A stretch of DNA of 64,000 nucleotides from Setophaga petechia (Eukaryota > Chordata > Aves > Passeriformes > Parulidae), in NCBI GenBank assembly GCA_024362935.1, contig JANCRA010000007.1, positions 15,966,003-16,030,002 of the forward strand, given 5' to 3'. Below the pieces are notes generated by a model that was not told the origin of the DNA, did no database searches, and was given only the letters and a program-made list of their open reading frames with translations. Position numbers and translations under genes: made by a program. Shown here in pieces: positions 40,889 to 52,800 of the stretch; the stretch's first letter is position 1; every line of letters begins with the position of its first letter.

Positions 40889-43800
40889 GGCTCCACGCCC
40901 GCCCGGCCGCCCGCGGCAGAGTCCCCTGGCAGCGGCACCGTCACTTCTCCGCCCGGCGCCCGCGCCTCAGCCGCGACTGAGCGCCGGGCAGCGCTCGGCC
41001 GGCCCACCGCGCGCCCCGCCCCGCCCGCGCGCGCGTCCCGCCATTGGCCGGGCGGCCGGGGGGGCGGGCCCGGGCCCTGCGCGGCGGCCGCGCGGCGCGA
41101 GGAGCCGCGGGGCACTGCCGACGGGCCCCGCGCCCCGGTTCGGCAGCGCCCGGTACCGAACGGTGCCGCCCGCCCGGCACCCCCGGGCTCCTCGGCCGCC
41201 ATCTTTGGTACGGGCGGAGAGCGCGCGCCTCCCACACAGCTCCTGCTGCTGCCGTCCCCTCTGCGAGCTCCGGCGGCCAGCGTGGGAGACAGTGACAATT
41301 GGCCAAGGAAAACCAAAAAAAGTTTAGCGGCGGCAGCCCCGCGAAGGTGCGGGGCTCGAGCCGCACCGCCCACAGTAAAGATGGCCAGCGGAGCCCCTGC
41401 CAGCGCTGCCCCTCGGCTGTCATGGGGCCGTGGGAACCGAGGGAACCCCCGCCCCGGCTCTGTCCTGGCCGCGGGCTGACGCCCGCCCCGACACACGATC
41501 GCTACACCCTCGACACGAACGCGTTTTCATTCTTTTTCTTTAACTGTGCCTTGGGTCAGCGAGTGACCCCCTGCGGAGCCTGCCTTCCCCCGCAGGCGGC
41601 GGCCGCCGGGCGCGGGGCCGGGCTGCCGAGCCCCGGAGCACATCGCCTCATTCCGGGCTGCCGGAGCGCCTGGCAGCCACCTGTGGAACGCAGCGCTCCG
41701 GCTGCCCAGGCGGCCGGAGGACACGGCTGGAAACACGGGAAGGAAAGGGCAGCCCGGCACTGCTTACTGCCTTTTCTAATTCGCCTGACACTGGCAGAAC
41801 TGCCGAATCAGAAAGGGAAAGCCTCGCTAAAACCAGGCTTCTATCGTCACTCCTCATTTGGCTGTCATTGTGCAGATTTGGCACTTACTTTGTTAACTTA
41901 CTAGCACCAGCAGCACTGATTCATGAAACTGAAGCCAATAGGTTGTTTTTGCCAAAAATGAATCCCACGTTGTTAAGTACTGCTGTGTCACCTCTAACTA
42001 AATATTTAAACTTCACAACTTCATAATCCTGTGGTTATTAGTCCGAAGTTTCCCTTCCTTTCCATCTACAAAATGGGAATATTGTACTCAGAAAAATTAA
42101 AGCCAAACTTTCCATCTATTTCTAATTTTCCTCTCAGAGGAGATGATGCCAAAATATGACACATTGATGAAGGTCAAGGACCTCCATTGTCACATGAAAA
42201 TAACAGAAAAAATTATGCTCAATACCTGATTTAGGACAAATCTCCTAGGTTCTCTAAGACAGACACTCAAAAAATAATCACTTATTGAACTTGTCACAAA
42301 ATTCTCATTATTGACGTGTGCCAGGGGTCCTGAAAAGTCAAATAAGAGTAGGAAAAGAAGAGTAGGAAACTAAGAGTATGAAACATATCCATCCTCTTAC
42401 TGTTATTGCAACACAAAGTGTAAGAGGTCCTCAAATCCTGAGGGAGGATTCTGAGCTCTATTGAAATGCAAATACATAGATACACCATGGTTGCATCTTC
42501 TGATTCATGTTGAACTATTTATTATGTCCAGTTTAACAGTTTCAGTGCTTAATAGACAAACCTCTGTTTTGTAACCTAGAAGGTGGGGAAGGAGGATCCC
42601 AGCACCAGCAAATATAGTAATAGCTACATAACTTGTTATTGTATATAACTATAGAATGCAGCTGTCTTCTTGGTTCTATCACTGTATTCAAAATATTAAA
42701 AACCTTTTTTAAAAAAAAATCTAGTTGTAGATTCTCTCATAAATAATTGCCTGATTTTAACAAGCACATAAAGATATGTAAAGAAAAATAGATATATACT
42801 TAACTATATCTACAATAACTTGCAACATACAGCTGCATATTATGAAAGCAAGCTACAGAGCAAGAGGCCAAATGAGGTACCATCAAATGTTTCTATATTT
42901 TACCACTTGTGCATATTTTCTCTAAAAAATATTAACATCTTTTCGTGGAATAGCATGTATGACACCTCAACAGCAGTCAATAGCACTTCATAAGCTTGCA
43001 GCTCTTCCCTGTGCCAAATCCTCTTGGCTGTGCTATCACATACACACAGGTTCTACTGCTACTGACATCTTCGAGACACCACCTACCCCTGCTACCACTT
43101 ATCACCGGGCTTTCAGTCATTGGCCAGGGAACTGCTACACATCCAGACCTAACCCTAGCCTAAGGAAGTGGAGAAACAGCAATCAGAGTATTGCTGGAAA
43201 AATGGTCAGTTATGACTTACAGTCATTCAGAGATGAACTTAAAGCCTGTGCCCCAAGTTCAACTTGCAGTCCCACCATGTATGTGCTGGGCAGGCAGTCT
43301 GAGTTTGCCTTCCTGACCCCCGACCTTCCAAACTCCCCCTGCTTGCATGGGGCAGCTGATCTTGCCTTCACATATGATCCGGCCTCAGAAATCCCGGAGA
43401 GACCCATGAAATTGACAGCTTTTGTATCTACATATATAATGCCTGACACAGTCTAACCACTGTGTTTTCCTGACTGCTGTTGTTAGTATACAAGAGAGAA
43501 CTCTTCATGACCATGTCAGTTTCTCTCTGTATATAAATAACTTCCTCGGGTTATTTCACTAAAATGTTTCCTTTCAAGCACACTATGAATTCAAAATGAA
43601 CTTCACGCTTACCTGATAAAATAACAGGCAGGCATATGAGAACATTTAAAATTGTACTTTAGTGAAGTAATCCATGAAACTCTATGCACTGCATATTTGT
43701 AACTTGTGTATCCAAGAGATAGGCAATCTAGGCCTTAACCTTGGACTAATGTGTTACGTTTTACACCACAAACATTTGGTATAAATCTTACAGTTTGCAA

Positions 43801-46800
43801 TATATAAATAAGAAGTTCTCTATTAACCCCCATATTTTCTCAATTTCTTCAAAGTACAAAAGTAAGGTTGATCTTAGATAAGCTGCCCATCTGTTTGCAA
43901 GACAGGAGGGTGATCTTTTACGCAATAGCCCCAGCAGACATTATAAAATGGGACTAGTGAGCAGCAAGTCCACAAATTCTCTTTCAATAACAGCATTTTG
44001 CAGAGCTTGCAAATATCTTCTATTATAACAGTTGTTTTGGAAACTTTTCTACAGAGAGAATTTAATATCTTGCAACATAAAATAAGATGCATTTTTAGCT
44101 TGTATGGGTTTTACTTGCAGTGTTAAAAATCTTTTATTATTTTTAAAATTCTGTAACATCATCCCATTTCTTTCCATGTAACTTCACAGAGTGTTCAGCT
44201 GTAAAAGCAAAGGAAAGTCTATAAATCTGCTGACTCTTCAGCATATTGCAGACATCTATACTTTCTTCTATTTTTTTCTAATAATATAGCCCTTGAAACA
44301 GTTACAACTGCTTTGTACCACTGAATGTACAAGGAAGAAAACCCCACAACAATCTTTCACTGTAAATGAAATCCCAAGGTAACACAAAGCCAGCAAGTAG
44401 CTTTATCTTACCATATCCTTCAAGTCCAGAACAGCTTTGACTGTGGTCTAATAATCATTATGGAAATTATTACCATTCAAAATGGAAAAAATCCCTTTCC
44501 CTTCCCTGAAATCTGAGTAATACCCATAGACTTCTCTTCTTCACACAAAATGCATTGATATTATATAAATAATAATAGTTTGTACTACTATTATACATTA
44601 TATGAATAATACATTTTTAAAAATCAATTTATGTAAATAAAAAATGAACAGCCTTGCAGAAAACATTGTGTTCACATTGTACCTGCAAATTCAATTTACT
44701 TTTTTCAAGAAGATAAGGTTTTCCAATACACTGTCAGCAAACAGTAATTAATGACCTTTAGATAGCAACCCATTCCCTGCTTCTGAAACTGGTTTTGTGA
44801 AATATTTGTGTACCATGCCTGTGTAAGTAACTACTAAAATTCAATATCACAACCTTGTATCACAAGCCAGATTTTTGCTTCCAAGATTTCCACATGAAAT
44901 ATACCTTAGCAACAGCAGAGTAAGCCAAGGTCTTGTGCTACAGAATTTCCCATTGCTATACTAACACCATAGTCAACTAATTCTACATTCATTCAAGTCT
45001 CTTTCCTGGGCACCTTCCTTGTCTGTTCATAAGCAATATTAGTAGATCCAAAGAGGTGAGTAATCCTACACAAACTGTTCCTTTAGTTGAAAAAGAAGGA
45101 ACTCAAATCTCAGGAAAACACCATTTCAAGATGAAACAGGCCTTTTTACACTGGCTCTTCTCTCCCAGGTAATCCAGCCTGCAAGCACCCTGAGGGACAG
45201 GGCTAGTCCCAGTGACTTAAGGGAAGCAAGGACTTATCCCAGCAAGGCAGAGCTGCACCCCTCTGCAGGGTAATGGCCAAGGCTGTTATGTCTAAACTGC
45301 TGCTGGGGGTGTGACTCTGCTGGCCAGGTGGGCTGCAGGTAACATCAGCAAGAAAAGACAGCCTGTGGTCCAGAGAACAAAGAGCCTTCCCACAACCTCC
45401 TTTTCCTCAGGTTACACACTCCCTACAATAAAGCAAGGAATTACTTCAATTAAAAGGATGAAACACCACAGGAAGCTTCTCGAAAACAAGAACACAAAAT
45501 TGTGGAAACGTGACACATGCTGTGCAAAATCCCAGAGGATTACATCAAAGGCCAGGTGAAGACACTTGACAACGGTAATTTGAGAGCTACACATCTGAAC
45601 AATGGAAAGCAGTGCCCGCACTGTAAGAGCACAGGAGTTTCCATGCTGCAAGTTATTCCGGTTTTGGATGTATTTCTGTCAACACAGCTTGGAAGGGAAG
45701 GTAACTGCTGTTACATCCTAAATAAAACAAAATTAGCAATGTCTGTTGCTAGGGTCCTCAAGAGCATTTGTCTGATTTCTAAAGCGGACTAAATATTCAT
45801 CTGAAGAAAAAGTGTATTGCTTTAATTCTCTTTAATTCTGGGAACAAACACAGCAAAGTGCTTGGGTTTCAGATCTTTCTTTGACCTGAGGACGTTATGA
45901 GTACCAACATGGAAAACGTTACCTGTATTTGCAGATATAAGAAATAGGAAAGTAAGAAAACTATAAGCCATGAAGACAAAAACTGAAATGAATACAAATG
46001 GGGAGCAAGGTGAAATTGAAAACAAACAAACAAAAAAACCCCAAACCCAAACCAAGAGATATAAGAGAAAGAAAAAATATTTACTAAATTCCAACAGAAA
46101 GCTTAGTCACAGCTAACTTAAAATATTCAGACTCTTCTTTCATTTATAAAGAATTGATGAAGGAATAAGCCAAATTAAAAGTCAGCTTATTAAAAAAATT
46201 TAAAATGCATGAAATTAGCAATATTTTTTAGAGCCACTAGTATCAAGCTTTCTAAAATCTACTGGAACAGTAATGACAAAGGACTGCTTTTGATAACAAT
46301 TATTCACAGAGTATTTGGCAATTTATTCTTAAAATGAAGAGATGTCTAATAGCAGAAGAGGAGGAATACTGTACTTTTTACTTTCAGTATGAACTATTTG
46401 CCAAACTCAATGCTTACATTGTCTTCTAGATAAACTGATTTGTTCAAACAACTAGCCACGTCATGACTATTCAATCAATACAGCAGCTGCAGAACAGCCA
46501 GAAGGTCATAATGCAGCACAAGGGACTGGACAAGTTTTTGTGCAGAAGGAAAAAATGAACATGCCTGTTTCTATACAGACACGTACATGTAAGTTCAGAC
46601 ATTTCTACAGAAAACGTCCAAATTCTTTCATAACTGTAGCAGCCTGCTAACAGAATCTGCTTGTGGTTTTCACAGACTTCCCTAACAAAACCAAATATAA
46701 AAGGACACAAATCCTTAGTAATTCTCCTCTAAAGTAACACCTCATGATGCTTCTAGCAAGTTGATGCTGCCGCTCCATGACAAGCCATTTGCAGTTTTGC

Positions 46801-49291
46801 AAGCCCATTTTCTGTTCAAACAGTGCAGTTCACACACGTACAATGATATTCTACTTCACACAGCAGAGATGCAGTCAGAAGCCCAAAACAAGGCAGCACA
46901 CATTAATGGTCTTGCCTAAAGCCCATTGGTTTGTAGTGGGGATTTGCAAGCCTCAATAAAGACAATGCAAAACCTGCCACCCAGCAGATGAATGTCAGCA
47001 CAACACATTGTTGAGCTGGGAATACCAGTTTGGGTCTCGGGCTTTTTGTGCTGCTCACTGGGCAGCAAAAGCCAGCCATCCTATACTGCTTTCAAACAAG
47101 TGTACCTTCCTGAACCCAGTCAGCTTTGCCACCTCATGAGGGAGTTATATTTGCTTTCCTTTGCCTGAAAAGATCAAAAAAGCGTCTAAAAATGTATCCA
47201 TGAAACCTCTATGAAGCCACTTAGAGAGGATAAATATGGTAGAACTGCCTTTGTTGAATCCATTAGACACGGTCTTCTGAAGAGACTGGAGAGCCTCAGA
47301 CCTACATGTGGAGAAGAAGGAATCATTCTCTATAATCTCAAATTCTTGCTATAACAAGTATGTTATTGAACTCCAAAAATTTTTAAGTGATTTTTCACTT
47401 CTTTCCTAATCTACAGAGGAACTGTTTCCAAGCCCATCTAGCAGTGCTATACATTAACAACTGAATCTCGTTACAAATACAGCCAAGTCATGGAACCTCA
47501 ACCAGCCTGGTACTTCATCTAGTGGCTTTTAAGTCCCACAACAGCACTCAGCCAAACACGTTCTTGCCAATGAGTGTTGAGGTCTGCTAAATCTAGTCCA
47601 ACCACCAACTGCTTCATGAGTTCAACCTGTGGCAAACAGCACACATTAACTTTATTTGATCACCAGTTAATTACAGCATTTCTCCTCTTATGAAACAGAG
47701 CTTGAGCCTATTTATACTTTGGCTTGAAATAACTTGCAACAGAATTAGCATATGCAAGTTCTAACAACATTCCTCATGTTTTATCTATCATACCTTACAG
47801 AAGTAGTATTTGCAGTTTAGTCAGTCATTACCAGAGCATGTCACCACTGCCTTCCATTCCACTGCAAACAACCTTTAAATTTTTAACTCAGTACACCAAT
47901 AATATACTCAAATTTTAAATTTTTCTCACGTTTCATCTTAAAATGCTGTTTCCTCTAATAGACTTTATTAACAGAAATATTGCAGCTGCCAGTTTCTTGC
48001 CTCATCTTGCTTTAAGGGCCATGGAGATAACTGTTGCTTTTTGACTACAACCTTATCTTGCTGTCTGCCATTTATTTGCTTTCAGAGCTCAGCCACATCT
48101 TCCCTCTTCTACTATCTGCAACTGAGCTTGTCAACCATTATTAAACTTGAAAAGTCACTTGGCTGCTGAAGAAGCAAGTAACCTGACTTTGACAAATTTA
48201 ATAGAATTAGCTCTTTCAATAAGGACATCAGTACCAAAAAAGACTGTTCTCATCTCAGTACTCAAGTACATCCCCCTTATGCTATATTTGAGTGAGTTAT
48301 TAGTTATCAGTTATCGCCAAGATAATTTTGGACCTTTCAAGGCTTATGCCATTAATTCTCTTCATACACTGAACACTTGGAAGGAAGTCAGCTATCTTAC
48401 AATTACATTCATATCTGAATAATCCTGAGAAAACAAACTTGAAACTGTACCAAAAAAACCCCAAGCTGCTCTACAGCTCTCAGTACTCAGCGTTCTCATT
48501 TTGACTGTGCATCCTCCATTGAGAAACCTTACATTTTTCTGCTATGACATTTACAAATAAATTACTTATGTCTGTGCAGGCCATCATTCAGATGGGATTC
48601 AGTCAGCGCTATTGTACTCTAATCACAGAAATGAGGAAGTATAGCAAATCGCACACATTATTTCAATATGAAAATATTTTAAAATATATGGTATGTCTTA
48701 AAGAGAATGTAACTGTTAACGCGGATTTTCAGTTTCCTGTCCAACGGGGACAGAGACCCTCGCACGAGTATTAATCGGGGCATTTTTCAGAGGCTGTTTT
48801 CAAAGGGGAGGCAGAAGCATTGACAACCCCAGCTGTGCTCTAGTTCGGGGCCATCGCTGCGGGCAGCGTTCCGTTTCACCGCACCCCATCCGGATGCTCA
48901 GCAGCTCGCTCATTCGCACTGACCGACACCAGGGCACAGAGCGACCCCCGCGCCGCCCACCCGCCCCTGCCTCGGCTGCGGGGAGCCCGGTGCGGCGGCG
49001 CCCCCGGGCACCCGCCGGGCCCGGGCAGCGGTACCGCGGCAGGAGCCGGGGCAGCGCGGCGGGACGGCCCCGCCGCCTCCTCCACGTGCGCCCGGTGCCG
49101 CGGCGGGGCCGCCCGCACCGCCTGCGCGCAGCCCGGCCGAGCACAGCCCGGCGCGGCGGGACCCTGCCGGCGGAGTCTGACCGCACCGCGGCGGCGGCAC
49201 GTGTCTCGCCCTCCGCCGGGGGCAGCACCAGCCGCCCTCCGGCACCCGCAGGGGTTGCTCGCGAAACAGAGCCCGTCCCGGAGCCCGTTAC
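40889..49291 (-). other. ADK: Segment intronic only in long-form ADK (between the two first exons)
   Basis: From exon 1S up to the GTAACG donor of exon 1L. Its left end is the ADK-short CpG island and its right end lies in the shared promoter island. The middle (about 41.9-48.8 kb) is AT-rich. The only notable item is an unexplained 165-codon ORF at 42959-43456 (see findings). No coding exon recognised. Confidence 0.8.
41041..41047 (-). promoter_or_regulatory. Inverted CCAAT box (NF-Y type) upstream of ADK-short
   Basis: The minus strand reads CCGGCCAATGGCGGG, a good NF-Y context, about 155 bp upstream of the short-form ATG and next to a GC box (41014-41026). This spacing is typical for a CCAAT box 60-100 bp above a start site. 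It is a motif match only. Confidence 0.55.
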
Positions 49292-49353
49292 CTCAGCTGC
49301 TGCTGCTTCTGCTCCAGCTTGAGCTTCTTGGCTTGCGGCTCCCCCGCTGCCAT
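49292..49353 (-). CDS. ADK: ADK exon 1L: N-terminus of long (nuclear) adenosine kinase isoform
   Basis: Adenosine kinase phosphorylates adenosine to AMP with ATP and sets cellular adenosine levels. Reading the minus strand from the ATG at 49353-49351, this exon encodes 20 residues, MAAGEPQAKKLKLEQKQQQL, plus the first two bases (AG) of codon 21. A GTAACG donor follows at 49291. The human long isoform starts MAAAEEEPKPKKLK and breaks inside codon 22 in the same phase, so the match covers position, phase and the basic AKKLK stretch linked to nuclear localisation in mammals. The start context is strong (A at -3, G at +4), and the ATG lies inside an AAGATGGC YY1-type motif. The exon sits in a CpG island, 479 bp from the AP3M1 first-exon donor on the other strand. 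The 5' UTR extends to an unknown start above 49353. Identification rests on homology recalled from the family, joined to exon 2 below. Confidence 0.9.
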
Positions 49354-49599
49354 CTTCGCGTTGGGCGGCGTGCGGCGCGCTCCGCTCCCCTCGGCCCGCC
49401 CGCCGGCCCCGATCCGCCCCGCCGACCGCGCCGGCACCGCCACCGGGGGGCGGGGGCGCCGGGACGAACGTACGGCCGTGCCGGGCGCCTGAAGGGGCGG
49501 GGAGCGGAGCCCGCGCCGCCCGCCGTCCCTACCCAGCCGCGCGCTGCCGCGGCGCCGGCCCGGGTGGGTTTAGCGCCCGGGGGCCGCTCCCGTCTCCTG

Positions 49600-49832
49600 C
49601 CGGCCGCCGAGGCCGAGCGGTGCTGACTGGCGGTGAGGGGAGGCCGTGGCAGCGGGGTCGACGGGCCCGGGGAGGGAGGGGGCCGCGCTCGGGCGCTCGG
49701 CGCAGGCAGCGCCCCGGCCGCCCGCGCCTCCGCCGGGGGGCGGCCCCGCGCCGCCGCTGCCGGGCCTCGCCGCCATCTTGGCCGCTGCCCCGCTGTCCCG
49801 GGAGCGGGACGGGCCGTGCCGGGCCGGGGGAG
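49600..49832 (+). other. AP3M1: AP3M1 probable non-coding exon 1 (5' UTR), 5' limit approximate
   Basis: The first coding exon of AP3M1 carries only three UTR bases, so an upstream non-coding exon is required. The best donor in the CpG island is CCGGGGGAG/GTACGT, ending an exon at 49832. About 50 bp before it lies a classical YY1 element (GCCGCCATCTTGGC, 49769-49782), which in many housekeeping genes sits at or just after the transcription start. The start site itself cannot be read from sequence; 49600 is a placeholder. A weaker candidate donor (CCT/GTGAGT near 50437) could define an alternative UTR exon. Confidence 0.5.
49769..49782 (+). promoter_or_regulatory. YY1 element in the ADK/AP3M1 bidirectional promoter
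   Basis: GCCGCCATCTTGGC matches the extended YY1 consensus. It lies 50 bp before the proposed AP3M1 exon 1 donor, so it is probably within or just after the transcription start region of AP3M1. A motif match in a promoter context; binding is inferred. Confidence 0.55.
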
Positions 49833-52800
49833 GTACGTGGGGCGCGGGGGGCCCGGGCCGTGAGGGAGCGGGGCGGCGCTGCCCTTGCTCGGGGGGACGG
49901 GATCCCTGCCAGGCGGGAGCCGCCCGTGCCCGGTCCCGGCCGCGCTGGTTGGCCGGAGTCGGGCAGGGGCGACATCCCCGGCAGTGGTGGTACCGGGAGT
50001 CTGCCCCGCAAATCCGAGACTTTCCGCTTTACTCGCCTCCGTTTCCGTTGTTCAGTGTCTATTTAAATACAAAATTGTTGCCGTGTTTGAATACCACCCC
50101 CCGCCCTTGCCGTTGTTCTGGGCTCTGGCGGAGGTGCGGAACCGCCCGGCAGGGTCGTTCCGAGCCCGGTAGCGGCGGATCTGCCCCCTCACGCTCCGAG
50201 ATGAAGCGCAGGGCGAGGGATCGTGCACCGGGCTGTCCGGCAGCCAGCGCAGGCCTGCGGAGGGGCGATGTGGGATCCGACGCTCGCGGCAGAGCCCGCA
50301 GCAAGGCCAGGCCGGGAGGGGCAGGGCGGCCGGGGGAGCGGCGCCGGCTCACCTGCGTCCGCCTTTAGCAGCCCTGCTCAGCCACCCTGCTCAGGTGTTG
50401 CTACTCGGTTGCTTTTGCTTAATCATCAAGGGCCCCTGTGAGTGCGGATCCCCATAATATGCGCTGGGAATAAACCCGTTACCATCCTCCTCTATGCACT
50501 GCACAGCGCCCCTGCCCCGTTCAGTACCCAGCGGTAACTGAGTGGAGGTTGACGCTTGTGTTCTTTTGTTTCAGTTCAAATCTGCTGTGAATTAGTAATG
50601 CACTTACCATCTTTTCAGTATATGATGAATCGTTCATACCCATTAAGTGTTAATCAAAGTGGAGGAATGGCGTCACCATTCAGTGTAGCTTTTCTATAAA
50701 CAACCAGGCAAAAAATCATACCTGAATGATGAAAAATTGTGTTCGTAGCAGGCAGACTGCAGTATTGGAGAGGAAAAGGTATTTTACAAGAAAAGCAAAA
50801 CCACCTTCAATTACTCATGTAAGGAGTAAAATGATGGAAACAATGTTTTACAAAATAACTGACTATGTCAACCGTGGGAATGTTTCTACTGTGGCAGTTT
50901 CCAGCGGGTTTGAATCATACATAGCTTCTCATTTATTTGTTAAAGAAAAAAAAAAAGACAAGGAAATATCTGAATGATATTTCTCTATAAAAAATGTCTC
51001 GTGTTGCATGCTAACTTAAAAACACAAGCAAACCTGGGTTTTTTTGGGGGAAAAAAAAGGACAGATAGGTTCTTTACTGCCTGTATGCATATATCTGAAA
51101 ATTCCTTGCAAATAGCAAATCAGACTTTATGAATACTCCATGTGCTCCCATGATCAATTTTGCTGGATTTATTCAGAAATGAATTTTTCTGTTGTACAAG
51201 ACAGTTATGCACCAGCTAAATCCCAGTTATTCTCTCATATACAGATTTCCTTACATGAGGAATCTTTAATAAAAACCTTGTCATGAGGATTCAGAAAAGA
51301 GAAATTGAAGTCCTTGAAGTAGAGAAGTCTGAACAGTAGGAGATGAGTGGTAGTGGTGGTTTACGGCTGTAATAATGGCAAGAAACCAAATTAAAATTTG
51401 TTTAAAATGTGAAGTTCCTTCCTCTTGTATCCCTTTAATTTCCCCCCAAATTACAGCTCCACATATAACATAAAAAAAAAAGAATACAGTAAAGATAAGT
51501 TAAATCTTTTTTATGCTTATTTAACATAATGTATGAAAGGCATCCTTTTAACAGGAGCTGCTTAGAATAAGAGTATCCATGAGACTCATTCATACAGGAT
51601 AAAAAAATTAGGGTGCTGCTTTGCTCTGTCTTCTTGGAGGAGAAGGAAGGTACAAGAGGTTATGTGCCTTCTTTCTGCCCTCTGTGTTTGGACTGGCTGG
51701 GGCAGAGCGCACACACGTTGGGAAGGGCTGCCACGCACAGCAGAGCTCCAGTGATGCTTGCTGGCTCTGATGGAGTGTTTCAGTAGTGTGTGGCTCTGGC
51801 ACTGTCCTTTCTGGAGCCTTGAGTGCCTCTTCAGAGAGAGCCTGTGAAGGACAGCAGTACAAAGCTAGTAGCACTGTTGCTCTGGCCTGTCAGACTTACT
51901 GCAGGAGTGAACGGGGGCAAGCATGGTGGAAAACATCTTCACAAAGAGCTGCTGACTTGGGGCTTTGATATCCCTACGATTGAATCCTGCTGCCTGTCTA
52001 TTCAGAGTTCTTCATGGTTTGGCTGGAATATGAGCCTAATTATCAGTATTTTCCTGAAAATACTACGGACACTCAATATGTGAACTGATACTCACTCCAT
52101 TTGGCCCTGTCTATTCACTGTACTGCTTTCAGAGGGTGAATTTCTTAAGTTGTCCCTTAGTAGTCCTAAAGCTACTGATTCACATGTAAGTTGTGTACAA
52201 ATGCTTCATCTCCATGGAAAAATGCTGTTTTAGTAAAGAATTTTTAATTGTTTTGGTGTGGGTTTTTTCCTAAGAAACTCTTGCTTTTCCAGCAAAGCTT
52301 TCTGTTCTTGCAGGTCCCAAAGGGAATTGCAGTTATTCAGGATCAAATATTGTTCGATTATTCAGAATCTAATACTGTTCTGTTGACAAGAGATGGAACT
52401 CTCTTGCCAGCAGTTAGAAGATTTATACTGAAACTAAATTGAACAGAAGCACCATGCAAGTGTATTATTGGAAAGCTCATCAGACAGTAGATTAAATGCT
52501 GCACAAATTCTCATGCAGGCTGTAATAACTACTGGTAAAAGCACAGAGGAAGCTGCAAATTTTGTTATGGATACCAAACACTGATTTAAGTCAACTTTAG
52601 AGTATTCTCAAAGGACTACTTCCTCTTAAAAACAATTTCAGAAAGTTACTAGCAGTGTTTGAAATGAGAGCAAAGATAAATAAATATATGCTGAACATCT
52701 GGGAAGCAAAGCATTTAGTCTTTAATAGGGATGATCTTGCTGATAAAATATGTCTGAGTACTTGTACAGACACAAGCACTTCATGGTGTTGAATAGATAT

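Larger units (their letters stand above)
40220..41760 (-). promoter_or_regulatory. ADK: CpG island 1: internal ADK-short promoter
   Basis: This second CpG island, about 8.5 kb from the first, surrounds ADK exon 1S (40875-40888). Upstream on the minus strand are an SP1-type GC box (CCCCGCCC, 41014-41026), CCATTGG at 41041-41047 (CCAAT on the minus strand, NF-Y type), GC-box-like GGGGGGGCGGG near 41058, a YY1-type GCCGCCATCTTTG (41195-41207), another inverted CCAAT (ATTGG, 41297-41301) and AAGATGGCC (41378-41386). The main start site is probably between 40889 and about 41000, but the YY1 sites allow additional upstream starts. The long GC-rich ORFs on both strands here are chance products of low stop-codon frequency. 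Confidence 0.82.
48840..50400. promoter_or_regulatory. CpG island 2: bidirectional ADK-long / AP3M1 promoter
   Basis: This dense CpG, GC-rich block sits between AT-rich flanks and contains ADK exon 1L on the minus strand (ATG 49353) and the presumed AP3M1 exon 1 on the plus strand (donor 49832). The genes point away from each other with less than 480 bp between these landmarks, which is the known head-to-head arrangement of ADK and AP3M1 in mammals. Visible elements are a YY1 site at 49769-49782, an AAGATGGC YY1-type site over the ADK start codon, a CACGTG E-box at 49198-49203, and many GC boxes. There is no TATA box near either gene, which fits broad housekeeping initiation. Island limits are estimated by eye. 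Confidence 0.88.

Noticed and set aside
40659..41904. Long overlapping ORFs (160-260 codons) on both strands of CpG island 1
   Set aside because: They follow from very high GC and few stop codons, are Arg/Pro/Ala/Gly-rich, overlap in several frames and show no domain. The real coding content here is the 14-base ADK exon 1S.
48800..50368. ORFs of 95-240 codons on both strands of CpG island 2
   Set aside because: Same compositional effect in a promoter island. Only ADK exon 1L is supported by homology and splice phase.
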